The position numbers and the translations under genes are program-made. A model generated the notes under the pieces. The model saw nothing but the letters and a program-made list of their open reading frames with translations, had not been told where the DNA came from and ran no database searches. Below are positions 1-13,360 of a DNA stretch of 64,000 nt, in pieces. This DNA is from Oncomelania hupensis (taxonomy: Eukaryota; Mollusca; Gastropoda; Littorinimorpha; Pomatiopsidae). Location of the stretch: NCBI GenBank assembly GCA_036898135.1, contig CM072525.1, forward strand, positions 21,667,037-21,731,036. Reading direction: 5' to 3'. Each line of letters starts with the position of its first letter. Position 1 is the stretch's first letter.

Positions 1-541
1 TACTTCTTTTTTTCTTTTTCTTTTCCGACAACTTTTACTTCATAATCCAGTGTTCTCTGCAGCCAGTCCCAACGCCACTTGTTTTTGATACCTTTGTCCC
101 AGTCTCCTACTGTGTTTCTTATTACAATGTCGGTTCGAAACATTTTGATACTATGCTACTATTAGTAGTATTTGTCATCACAAAAACGCTTCCATACGTT
201 ATCAAACTTAAAAAAAAACAGAGAATCGTGGTGAAGACTGTCAAAAGTCAAACGGAAACAACTGGCTATAACACAGAGCGAATCATGTAAGAGAGAAGCA
301 ATCTGATTGGTGAGATAAATTTAGCTAGCCAATCACAACGCTGCTTTGATATGATCGTTAAATTGACTGTCATGGCGGTCTAGCAGACGAATCCCGCTGA
401 TATCGCCTACCGTGATAAGAACGCTTGCTTTTTTTTTTCGACACAGTTTTTTTTAATACTCCCGGAAATTTTTCAATCACCTGGAAAGCCAAAGATCGAT
501 TTCCCGGAATTCCTGGAATTCCAGGAAAAGTAGCATGCCTG
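1..541. mobile_element. hAT-like element, right part (left part outside window)
   Basis: About 97% identical over its whole length to 43302-43842. It ends with the same terminus (GTAGCATGCCTG), followed here by GCTTTTAACTG instead of GTGAGT, so these are two independent insertions of one family. The inverted partner of this terminus (CAGGTATGCTACT) is visible in the 43-kb copy. No complete transposase is seen. Confidence 0.75.
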
Positions 542-771
542 GCTTTTAACTGAAGAGGTCAATGTATTGGAAAAAACAGTAGCGCCTTAAAGATAAGAAA
601 ATACAGTACATAATCAAGATATTAAAATGGATATGCTCGATACCGAACCTGAAAGACACACTTAAAATATATTAATGATAAAAACCGCTAGCGTTTATGT
701 ATTTAAGAAATATTTAATGTAGAATATAATTCAGGACAAAAAAAAGCTAAAATAGTTGATGCTCCACATAC

Positions 772-1293
772 CTTAGCAAGGTAGCTGTCCTGCGATTGCG
801 TGCTGGAGGTTCGGCGGTGCCTTTTTCCAGCTTTTTCCTCCTTGCCTCTCAGTGTCGGGGATAGCATGGGATGGTGAGGAGAACCTAGCCCTCCGATCCT
901 CAACCCAGGGCTCACTAACGATGACGGAGCTGGGGAAGCAGTTGGGGAGGAAAGGGATGAAGGGCCAGGGGTAGGAGTGTTGGGAGTGTCGGGCTGAGTG
1001 GTGGCAGAGGCTGACAGGGAGAGGGCAGGGCTAGATGTGCTGATGGACAACTGCTCGGTCATGCCCATCACAAATTTGGGAGAGGCCACTGTTGGCGATT
1101 CAGCCTTAATGTCTTTGCTGTTGTCTGTTTCCATTTTGGTGTCTTCGTCCTTGCCGTTGGTGATGATGGTGGTGTTGCTGTTATCTTCTTCGTCGTCGGC
1201 ATCGTCATCCAATTCCTGGATCCTGGGTGCTGTTTGCAGGAACTGGTTCATACAGTTCATACTGCACCATGTTACCTCTTCATTGTCTGCCTC
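772..1293 (-). CDS. KMT2C/D: KMT2C/D exon e34, CSxNC then acidic/Ser-rich linker
   Basis: Codes [20 protein letters not shown], an acidic Asp/Glu run, [20 protein letters not shown] and a Ser/Thr/Pro-rich stretch ending [15 protein letters not shown]. Human KMT2C has VEKDIVFCSNNCFILYSS here. The acceptor is TAGGAG (NAGNAG; alternative start 1290), donor GTATGT. The following exons, with the extended PHD, FYRN, FYRC and SET, lie left of the window. Confidence 0.93.
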
Positions 1294-4200
1294 CTACACA
1301 CAACATAAAGAAACTGTGGTTTATTGGCCAATCGTAAAACGATTTTTCAAAATACCTTTACATTTACATTTTATTTCAGCTGCTGCATACTCTTCCTCAA
1401 TCTTCTGCTACTACTCCTGAAGTGATCCTAAACTCCTAAATTGTCTGTGTAACAATTTTTTTAATATATATATATATAAAGAATAAGTAACTTTTTAACC
1501 CTTAATTTAAAAACAATCCCCATTTTAAGCTATGCATATACATGTATTAGCAATTTGGTGAGTTTCAAATCTTCCCAGCAACTTCCATAATAATCTCTGG
1601 GTTAAGTATGGATCACTTGGAATTATATCGCTAATACGTAAACTGCTTTAGCTTCTGTGTGAATCCAAAATAAAAGAAGGGAAAAAGAAGAACATACCAA
1701 ATTGTCAGGGATGAGGTTTGGAGGTAGCTCCGATTTGTGTTTGCGGATGCCGGAATTGAGCAACACCACATGACAGTGGCCGCAGAATGTAGGCTTGGTG
1801 CGCATCAGGGCCTGAATGTTGATCACATCCTCTTTGTCTGCAAGTACAAAACAACAGAAGTTTATAGGCATTTGTGAACAAACAGGATTGACTGAGACCA
1901 AGATTGTTTACTGTCTATGAACGACTACACAGAAATTTGCCCCTCAGCTGTGCAAACATAAACATACAACGTATGTAAAGTCAATAATAAAACAACCATC
2001 CACAAAACACACCAATGCCAAACACTCAGTCTTAGTACTTCTATCACTCACTCAGCCCCTATCTTCCCAGATTAATCAAATGAACTAAACAATAACATTT
2101 ATATAGTCCCCGGCCTCCACTGCTCCACTGGTGAGACAACCTGAAACTGCTTATATAGTGTCTAGTGACAACCAAATACCTAAGGGTGAATCATATTCCT
2201 ATCTATCCTATCCTATCCCATAACTCGAAAAGTCATTGAGGCACCACAGATGCTCCTTTAAACAGTGTATACCATCTTTCTCTGTCCTCTCTCTACATCA
2301 AAAAGATGCTTTCGGACCAAACTGAACCTAGCACAACATAAATTTGTATCTTTAATTTTAAGTGTTTGCACAAACTTGCAAAACTAGACATTGTTACTAC
2401 TGCACTGAAGCTGTAAAATGTATCTCATGATAAATAAACAAACAAACAAAAACAAAGCCAACTTTAAAACGTTACATTCATCTTCAACCCGAAAACCAAC
2501 AACAGCAAAGACAACAAAGCCAACGTACGCGTCAAGTTCAACTTGAACATTTCAGGGGAAGGAGTGCGAGTGATTTCATATGTCGGTGGTACTGCAATCT
2601 TGAGCAGGTCAGCGATGGCGGAGATCACACCTCCAATATCCTCAGCCGCGTTGGCCGAGAGGGTAAGAGTGACTGACACCTTCTGGTCCAAGGCAGGATC
2701 AATGAACGGGCGGGCAAAGCCAGATGTCATGGTAGGGATTTTCACGGTCAGGTCTTGTTCGGCCGACTCTGAGGTTGACATGTTGGCGTCTGCTTCCTGT
2801 TTTGGCACAAGCGCCATAGTGCTGGTAGCAGTCGAGGTGGTGGTGGTGGTGGCGGCTGTTGCTGTGGCTTCCACCTGGATCCCAGAAAAGAAAGAATATA
2901 TCTGTCATTTTATTCCATCAACGTTGTTTCACACAAGTTTCAACTGATGACAACTGAACTGCGTTGTAACATGCTTAGAAAAATGACGGAGCGAATTACT
3001 TATTATTTAGATAACAAAATTTTGAATTCCTGTCATCATAAACTGCAAGTTATACAATACACACCAAAGTCAATTCAACAAGTTTACATACACTTCTGCA
3101 GGCAAGCCTGTTTCCTACTTTCAAGTATCCATTTTCTGGGCCACCGATAAACATCAGAATCTTTATCAACCCCAGAAGTTTTTTTGCACCACATACATAT
3201 CAACAGAAAACGAAAAAAAGGTACACTGAACACCAAATTTCTGTTATCAACACAACACAGACAACATTACATTAGGCTGCAGACTACACACACAGAAACA
3301 GAGAGAAATTCCACACTCAAAACTTACGTTAGAAGAAGCAGGAGGAGCAGGAAGAGCTGGTACAGAGCCAGTCAACAGTGGTGGAGGTTTGATGTCTTGG
3401 CTGAGCGCGCTCTTGTCCAGCCTAGTGCTTGGGTAGGTGGGGATTGGATGGAGCAAGGGGACGGTTGGGGAGTAGCGGTCCTCCAGAGCGCTGGTGGGAC
3501 TGGCTGGCTCTATCGGGCGCAGTGATGAGAAGTCCGGCTCTTTCTCCATGAACCCACACTCAGGTGACGATGACGAGATGATGGTGTCTGGCGTATCTCT
3601 GTGATCATAATTTGCATGACTAGAAAATTCTAACATTAACTTGAGCGAATGCATTCATCGGCTTAAAACATAATTAAATTACTCTTCCTCTCGATAATAA
3701 TAATAATAATAATGATACGATCAAAATGAAAAAGTTGGTGACATTCAAACTAAGCACTAGCAAATAAAACTGGAAATTATAGGCACCAAAGTACACCCAC
3801 ATCAGCTTTCACTACTCCAGATATTTCTGCTTTAGAAATGAATTTTATCAGGCAAAGACAGGTCCAGGATCCCCAAAGTCCCTACCACACCCCTTGTTCC
3901 ATCACTATTCCACCACAACAAGTGCTATTTATTTCATCCTAACTGTTGGCTTGCAACTCCTGACAAAAGGTTTTCGCGAACTACATATATTAGACAATAT
4001 TTTAACCTGGTATTTTCTTATTTTCACCTTTTTCACTCGTCTTGTCCATTCTTTTCTATTGTTTAGTCTCATTTAAACACAGAAAATCTGCTAGTCTAAC
4101 ATCATTCCCTTACCTCAGTGGCTCATGCTTGACTTCAATGCGAGGGTGGTTGGGCAGAGCAAAGACGTTGGCCTCTGTGCTGAAGGGGGATATACGCAGC

Positions 4201-6135
4201 GGCAAAGGAGGCGTGGACACCGTGCTGGTCGCTACAGACTGACTGCTCACACATGTCACAATGTCCGGCGGGTGAGAGAGACCTTTGTCCCCAAACAACC
4301 GTCTGCGCATGGCTCCAGAAGGCGTCCCCTGCATGCCTGGAGGAGGCTGAGGGTAGAGCAAACTGCCGTACAAGTCTAACTCATTTTCCACGTACCCTTG
4401 CCCATAGCTCCCATGGACGGCTGTAGCTCCTAGACACCCAACAAGCGCACACAAATGCATGAACAAATGAGTGATACCAAGTTATAAGTTGACACATTAC
4501 CAATACAAAACAGGTATACAATTTTCAGCCGATTTAAGAACTGCCAAATATTCTGGTTCTTGGTGTCAAACTTTCATCATAATATGGTGGATAGTCTTTG
4601 GTCAATGCCTTTCTCCCACTTGGATGACTTAACCTTCATTAGGGGGGAGCAATCAGTTTTCTATGATATTGTTCTGAAGCACAAGAAACAACCTTATTCA
4701 AAATCAAGGACGGAACATGATCCTGAAACAATCTTGATTCTTACATACACACCTCTAAAACAAAACTTATGGGGGTGGGTAGTTGTAAAGAGCTTCATAA
4801 AATGCAAATTCATTTGTGTGGCAATAGGCTTCTATCTGAAACATGCGTTAGGAAATATGAATTGTCACTCACTAACAAGTTGTCATTTACTATTTTTACT
4901 GATGAAATCGCTTACCAGTGAGCTGGGGTCCACCTTTGATGGGTACGATGCTATAGACGGCGATGTCAGGCTCTCGGAGAGAGACGGAGGGCATGCTGTG
5001 GAGCTGCTGGAGAAAGGTCTCCGCCATGAACTCTATCTCCGACTCCCTCTGCTCCTGCAAGGCCTGGCGAGATCCCCACTTCTTACGCCCCTTGCGCTTC
5101 TTCACAGGTGTTTGTGCTGGGGGTTCTGCACAGTTTGTGTACAACAAGTCAATCAATGTTACAGTCGCTCAGGGTGCTATTTAAATTAGGTAATACATTT
5201 GTATTGTACGCTTTACTCTTACTCAATGGTAGCTAAAAAGAGTGCAAAACCTAGTAGCTAAGGATGCTATCGAGCCAGTCCAAGAAAGATCTCTCTCTGG
5301 GCCACAAGCTCTCAGAACGGGGAAAGGTAAAGCAGCAAGAAAATGTAGAGGTGCATCATTTCATAGAGTGGGCACTGAGAAAAATAGTTTGAAAAATACA
5401 TTAAAAAAGGTAGGTCCTGGCCAACTCTCTCCAATGATAAAATGTTATTAATGGATAAAAAAAAACAAACAAACATTTACAAAAAGATCCCCAAATGACC
5501 TCCTTCTTCCCCCAAAACTCGCAGTCATGTTTACCAATTTATTCACCAATATAACCAACTCTCCATGGATAGACTCCCAATGTTCTGTGCCTCTATTTCT
5601 CCTAAACGTTTCTCCAAACTTCCCCCTCCCTCTCAAAACGAACATTTTCCTCCAGTTAGCTCACCTGCGGCCACCTCTTGCACAGGCAGAGAATTGGTGT
5701 CAATGGGCCCCATGGGTGTGCCAGCATTGGGTTTGTTGCGCCGCTTCTTCTTCACCTTGGTTTCATCCGACACGCTGCCCGTCTGGTTTTTGCGCTTCTT
5801 CCGCACCGCCTCAAACTCCTTACGCTTTTTCTCGTACTCCATCTTTCTCAGCTCTACTGAGCAAAACCAAAATCTCTGTAAATATCTGTACTTCAAGTAG
5901 CGCAGCAGATTTGGATTATTATGACTGTCCCAAGGAGGGCATTACGCAGATTGGATACATTTTGAACAAACCACTACTTCAACAACTGGGAGTTCTAATT
6001 CATCCCACATTGTGCACATACTCCAAATGCCCAACTTATGTTGAAGTTATTTTTTATTTTATTTTATTGCTATTGCTTTACCTGCATAACCAGAGTGGAT
6101 GAACCCTAAATAAATGTTCTAAAAAAATAGTATAA

Positions 6136-6172
<37 letters not shown>

Positions 6173-9100
6173 TATTATGATGAAAAAGGAAAAGGCATGT
6201 ATGGCAGGTCATACATGTGGGACCACAAAAGTGGGCATCTAAAATGGTTTTCAAAACGTGAACATGGTTATAGTGTCACGAGTAGCTTCTTCAGTTGGTA
6301 CAGGAGCTAATTAAAAATTATATGTATATATATTACTTTAAAAAAAAAGAAAAAAAAAAGTAGTGTTTATACATTTATTTATTAAGCAAACCCCTACTAC
6401 CTTGCAGCTGCTCTCTCTCCTCAGGTGTTTTGGCGTCCCAGTCAGGCACGTCGCTGGAGGACTCTGTCTCTTTGCACAATGGCATCATGTCGATCAGCTC
6501 TAACTGTCGCTGCTGCTCTGGCGTCAGCTGAGGCAAGCTCTCTTCACTCTGCAATATGTATTAAATGCTTTAGGGATTGCTCCACCCAGGCCTGCCTACC
6601 CTCAATTTGAAGTTTCAGTACTAGCTTTTTCAAATTTCAGTATTACTATTTACGATTTCAGAATTTACTTTAACTACCTATTGTTTTTGCACTCATCCTT
6701 TTTGATCTTATGCAAAGAATCCAGTGATAGATTGGTTTGCTGCCACAATCTTCTTTTTCTTCTCCAAAGCCTCATAATCCTTGATATGCTTTGGACCTTC
6801 CACGTGCCACTTGATGTCGTTCATACCACCGGCGGAGATGCCAAACTGGTTGTCACAAAATCGTTCTCTTGAGCGAGTGCTGCCGCGAATAATGAAAGGA
6901 CACTTTTCTGAATACGAGGCAAGATATGTCTGCCCCTTGCGTCATTTCTTTGAAGATTCAGATTCACAATCACTTTGCTTAGCCATTCGTTTGGACGCCA
7001 TGTTTTGAATTCTGTCTCACGAACACCTATCTTCACTGCGACTGCGCAAAAACTGGTTCGGCAAACTTCGGTGTCTCTACTGGAAACTTCGATGCCACGT
7101 GTCTCTACTGTGACTGCGCATTGAGGCATTTAACCGGGTTCGGCTGTCTTCGGAAATACGTCACGCGGTGCATTACCACAGGCCAACAACTTTTTTTTTT
7201 CCAATGTTGTTTTTATTTATTTCCGGACCGTGAAACAAGTATCCGTATTTTCCGTATCTCGTAGTGCTTGTCGAGTTGTTCAAATTTCCGGAAAAAATAC
7301 GGAAATTCTGTACGGGTAGGCTCCACCTCATCCATTATTTCACAAACTTATTTAGGCTTACTGAAAGAAGGCCTAAGATTTGTTGTTTTTGACATCTAGA
7401 ACATATGATATTGAAATAAATATATATCTTACAATGCACTGTATGTAATTTCGCAATAATGAATCTGAATCTGAGGAATTACATGATTTGCATGTTATGG
7501 TTCAGACATCTGTACTCCTCAACAAGAAGTTCGACATGTTACGTTACTATAATTATTTCAAAATTACAAACTTAATACTATTAATATTTCAACTGGTTTA
7601 CTGTATTAGTGCAAAAGCCAATTAAAAAAAGAAGAAGACTTACGTCGGGAGTGCTTGGCGGTCGCAGTTCTCCTCTGCCAGCAAGCTGATGTTCTTTGGA
7701 CAACAACTGCTTCAGTAGTGCGTTGTGTTTCGCTTGCTGCTCAAAATTCATATCTCTGCCATCATCTGTTCACAAACCAATAAAATAAATCAATTAAACA
7801 CTCTATCAGTCAATCAAATAAAAATTCCACCTAAACCTTATTTAAAAGCTGAACATATCATGCAGTCTTGAAAACCAGGCGTTCTTACAGAATACATGGA
7901 AATGAATTCATAGATCACACAAACCCACACAAAAACAGATCATAACGGACAAGGAACTTACACTCACCGAAGTCCGGTCGGTCCAACCCAGGCTCTGTCT
8001 TGACCAGATGCCCACCTGGCATTCCCATCTGGTTGATGGCAATATCCAGAGCCTTCAGTCCCGAGTCCATAGAAGCTGATGACATGCCTATTCCACTGGA
8101 GTTCATCATGGAGGCCAGACTGGAGCTGGCTGCCAGTGATACAGAGTCTGGGTACGGCAGTCGTCCCAGTCCCCCAGGGCCCATGGAGACCATGGAGTGG
8201 CCAGCTGATGACATCGCAGCCTGAGAGGCTGTGGTCATGTGAATGACATCAGGTGGGAGGCTGGCAGGGGGTGTGGATCGTGCCAAGTGTTGGAGAGGGT
8301 TGAAGTGTTGCTCCATAGAGTCATCAGGAAACATGGGGTGCCTGGGGGGTGGCGGTCGGTGGTGGGGGGTGAAAGCAGCAGCGCCCATGGACTGTCTCTG
8401 TCGCATGATGCCCATCCGCTGCTCTGCCAGCATGCGCAGGTTGGCAGCCATGCGTGGGTCATTCTGGGGCATCAGATGCGGGTCGGGCGACATCATCCTG
8501 GGGTCCTGCCCTGGGAAGCCCCCCTGACCCGGCAGTCGCGGTGAACCGGCTGATGGCGAGTGCGGCGCTGGGTGTCTGTGCGGTGGGAAGCCTGCCATGC
8601 TCATACCAGGGTGCGGGGACCTGGGAGGAAAGTCCACCTGGCTAGAAGAGTGAGGAGCATGCATGGAGGGCGGCACAAAAGGCGGGCGATTCATCATGGG
8701 TTGAGAGTGGGGAGGTTGAGAGTGGGGAGGGTGAGAGTGGGGAGGGTGAGAGTGGGGAGGGTGAGAGTGTGGGTAGCCAGCCAAGTGAGGCGGCATCATC
8801 ATGTGACTTTCGCCCCCGGAGGTAGATCGGTTCATCATCTCAGGGGGCATCATCCTGGGTGGCACAGAGTTGGGGGCCATGGTCCGGTGCATGATCTCCA
8901 TGGAATAAGGCGCAAACTGCGGCCTCTGGCTTCGTGGGGACGGAGATGTGGGGGACATAGCAGGTGGTGACATCATGCCACGGGTTTGCGAATACTCCGA
9001 ACCTGGCCCTAGAGGTCTATTCTGGGGGTACTCAGGACCCATGGCTCTGTAGCGGGGTCCCATACCAGTGAACATGTGCCTGGGCATATAGTTGCTGTCC

Positions 9101-12100
9101 CCACTGTAGGCCATGTTGGGGCTGTGTTGGCTGACTGGTGGACCCTGGGCCTGAGACATGTTGGGCTGTGACATGTGAGGGGGCACCATGTACCGGGGAA
9201 AGCCCATTCTGTTCATCATGTCAGTGGAGGGCTGGGACACAGACACCGGGGGCGAGTGCTGGGATGAAGGCAGCGCCGAGTGAGAAATCTGCGCCAGCAT
9301 GTCCAGCGGCGGACGAGGCTGACCAGCTAGTGGATGGTCCGGTGGGTAGTGCGTGGAGGTGGGTTCCATGTGCAGATGGGGGTGGGAGTGTGGCGGAACA
9401 GACGGAACTGTGGTGACTGCTGCTGCTGCTGAACTGTGAGGAATGTGTGGAACAGCTGGCGTTGCAGAGATTCCCGGCGTGCTAGTGGACACCAAGGCCT
9501 GAGCCAAGCTGGACGCTGCGATGGTTTCGGAGGTGGTTGGGTGATGGACTGGCGTAGCAGAAGCGGCAGCAAATATTGACACGGACTGTTGCGCCAAGCT
9601 GCTGGCAACCGAGTAAGGCAGGCTACTATTGGCTGCAGGGTGAAGCAGTGTGATGGGAGCAGACTGAGGCGATAAAGATACTGCAGTGCGTGCAGATGAC
9701 ACTACAGACTGCTGCGCTTCAGTCTGTGAACTGGCCATAGGCCCAGAACTCATTGTCTGCGTGGAGATGACAGTAGTATGAGTACCACTGACCGTAGTCT
9801 GTGTGCTGCTTATACTGCTAACTGAACTCGCTGTCACTGTTGGACCGATATCCTGGGCTGTGTTACTGGTCTGAACACTAATCACAGGCACTGAAATCGG
9901 TGCACTAGGGGCAAGGGGAGACTGAGAAGTAGTGGGTACCACAGCTGATGCTTGTGTTCCTGAGGTGGCAGAGAAGGATGTTTGAGATGCTGTAACATGA
10001 TCACTGGATGGGGGCAAAATAGGTCCTTGCTGTAAACTCGTGGCTTCTGCTTCACTCACCAAGGTCAGTGGCACTTCAGTTGTGGGGGCAAAAGGCCGAG
10101 GCACAGGAGCGGAGGGTGCTGATGATACAGGTGTGTCAGGAGTTGATACAATAGGTGATGATGGAGCTGCCACATCAGGTGCAGGAGGAATAGTAGGAAC
10201 ATCCTGTTCTGCAGGAGCTGTTTGTTCCAACACAACTACTGAAGTTGCGGCATCAGTACTAGCAGGCTGAATGTCACTAGCTACAGTTTCGGTCTCCATG
10301 GCTTCTGCCTTTAGTTGTGTACTGGCAGATGTACTCACACTGCTCTCAACAGGCACAGTGCTTTCTACATGGCTCGATATTGATGAATCTGCAGCTTGTG
10401 GTTCGTTATCAGTCTCAGGTACTGCAGAGTCTGTGGTAGTACTGAACACAGGGGCAACACTTCGCTGACTGGATTCAGTCTTCATGTCTTGCACAGCTTC
10501 AACAACAGGGAGTGGTTGTGGTGGGACTTCACTTTGGGATTCAGTGGTACGCATTTCACCAACACTGCCACTTTCAGAAACTGAAGTTTCCATCGACTCT
10601 TCTATTCTCTCTGCACCAGCATCATCACTGCTAGCTACTGCCTGAGAATCTGTGACCAATGGCATCACTGGTTGTGATGTCACTACCTGTGGTGTCACAG
10701 GCTGTGATGATATCACAGGTTGTGATGTCACTGCTGCTTCTGGTGTCACAGTTTGTTCCGAAGAAGCCATCACATTGGCTTCAGTCACTGGTGTTTCTGC
10801 AACCGGTGGCGGTGGCTCCGCCAGGTTGGCTGAAACCCCTGGTGTCTCTGATACAGACACACTAGGGGCCTCCTGCGACACAGCAGACTGAGATTCAAGG
10901 ACTACATCCGAAGGGCCAGCTTTGCTATCTTCAGTTTTCACCTCGCTGGCTGCCTGTACAGGTTTCTCTACACCACTGTCGCTACTCTGTCCTGCAGCTG
11001 CTTGACTACTGGCAGCTGCATTGTCTGAAACTGCTGTTCCTGCAGTATTACTTCCTGCACCGGCCTCTTCTTTGCCTTCCTCTTTTTTGGTTTTAAGCTC
11101 CTCATCATCGTTCGTACCGTCCAGCTGTGGGATTCTGATCCTGCTCGTAAACTGAGCAGCTTCTTCATCGGAACTGTCCGAACCATCACTCCCCCCACCA
11201 TCACCAACATCACTGTCTGTATCGCAAGCACCGTCAAGCTGGGGGACAGCCTCCTCTTTTTTCCTCTCCCCGCTCTCCTCTTTTCTGTCATCGGCTGCTC
11301 CGTAATCCAATTTTCCCGCTTCGGTGCTGGGTGTAGCTCCATTGCTAGCTGCGGGTGGTGAGGCTTGGTCTTGTGCTGGCGTGCTGGCACTGGCTTCCGT
11401 AGTTGTTAGGGTTTCTGGTTTGGGTGTTGCTGGTGTGGCAGCAGCTGCGTTGGCTTCTGGCTTGGCCACAGGCTCTGTGCAAGTGCCAGCTGTGGCTGTG
11501 GTTGGCTGCAGTGGTTCAGGCTGGGGCGGTTGTTGGGGTGGTGGTGGTGGTGGTGGAGGGTGAGGAGCCCCAACTGCTGAAGGATGCTGCAGCTGTGCAG
11601 GTTTAGGTTGGGATTGAAATGGGGTTTGTGTGCCTGTGGCTTCCTCAGTTTTAGGTTGTGCAGGGTGAGAGTGATGAAGAGGTGGTGGTGGTGGTGGTGG
11701 TGGTGGGGCATGACCACTGGACATCCCTGCTTCCGTGGTCTGAGGCATGGGATGTCGGATCATGGATAGGTGAGGCTGCCCCATCGAATGAGGCGGATGT
11801 CCTGGATGGGAGGAAATGGGAGGCTGACCGATCGTGTGGGGTGGTTGTCCCATTGAATGCGGTGGTTGACCCATGGAAGATGGTGGTGGGTTGACAGAAT
11901 GTGTGGGCTGGCCAGCTAAGCCTCCTTGCATGTGTTGCAGCAACTGCGGGTGCCTCATGCCTTCTTGAGGCATTCGCATACCTTCAGGCAGGTGCATAGG
12001 GTGCTGCATGCGGTGGAAGGGCTGCTGGCCTCGCTGCATGACCAGGTGGGGTGGTAGGCCCCGCATTCCCAAAGGCATGGCCATGGAGTGGGGTGGCATA

Positions 12101-13279
12101 CCGCGAGGACCTCCCATCATGGGGTGCTGACCAGGACCCTGCATGCCTTGGTGAGGGAAGCCTGGGTGACCAGGGGGTAGGTGAGGCGGTCGCTGAGCAA
12201 AACTCAGGCCTGGGGGCAAAGGAGGTCCCTCTCCACCAGGGCCACTCCCGGCCGAAGAAACTGCTGTCTGAACACCTGAGCTCGACACTGCTGATGGGGG
12301 CTGAGGCACTGAGTTGGAGGAAGCTCCTGGACCACCTGCCATCCCTGGGTGGGCCCCATCACTTTCGCCTGACATTTCTCCATCTTTCTCCGTCATTCTG
12401 GGAGGCACTGCAGTGGCAGCAGCGGGGCTTTTGGATCTTCCTTTGCCTGCCCCACCTTTGGGAGGCTGCTGCTGTGCTCCTTCTTTGCTGGCCAGTGCAG
12501 CAGTGTTGCTCAGAATCTCCAGGATACGTCTGTCTGTCTCAGATTGAGGCTTGATTGGGAACTCTGGCGGCTTGGGCGGTCCTGAAGGGCCTGGCCGAGG
12601 TTCACCTATACTGCCTGCAACAAACATAGCAGTATGGTATCAGTGCTGGCATTCGCAATAGTTTCACTTCATTTTGCATGTAGCCCCACTGACCACCAAA
12701 GGAGTTATCCAGAGCTGCCAACCCCTAAAAAAAATTTCAGTAGCAAACAAAGAAAAATATCAGTAGTTTCAGCTCAATTTCAGTAGCAAATGTACGAACA
12801 AGAATTTTCACATGATAAAATGAGCATTATTTAAAATGTTGATATTAGCTTAAATAAAAACCAAACACCAACACAAAAAGCATTAACTTTCAAATATTTA
12901 TTTTTAAAATGATAGAAATGTTCCTGAAAAAAAAAAAAAGTTTTAACATTTTGTTCGGAAAAGCTAACCCAATGGCTCACTACATGTACTAATGGCATGG
13001 ATACTGCATTGGTTTAAAACCAAATTGTTAAAGCTGCTATTTATATTAAAAAAAACAAACATTGTCAGTTATAGGTTCACAGGCATAGACATGTTAGGGC
13101 TTTTCTTCTGCTAGGGCAGAAACAGTTGCCCTCTTGCATCTCTGTAGCAGCTCTACTGGTTTTGAACTTCTTAGATGAAAAACATTAACTGGTATGATGT
13201 ACTTTTTGTTATGTAAACACGGGGATCACAGGACATGACTGTGGTCTCTCTCTCTCTCTCTCTCTCTGGACATGACTGT

Positions 13280-13360
<81 letters not shown>

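Noticed and set aside
8000..12554. Many plus-strand ORFs opposite the giant exon
   Set aside because: They are antisense shadows of a Pro/Ser/Gly-rich coding exon that has few stops on the other strand; no splice or start support.
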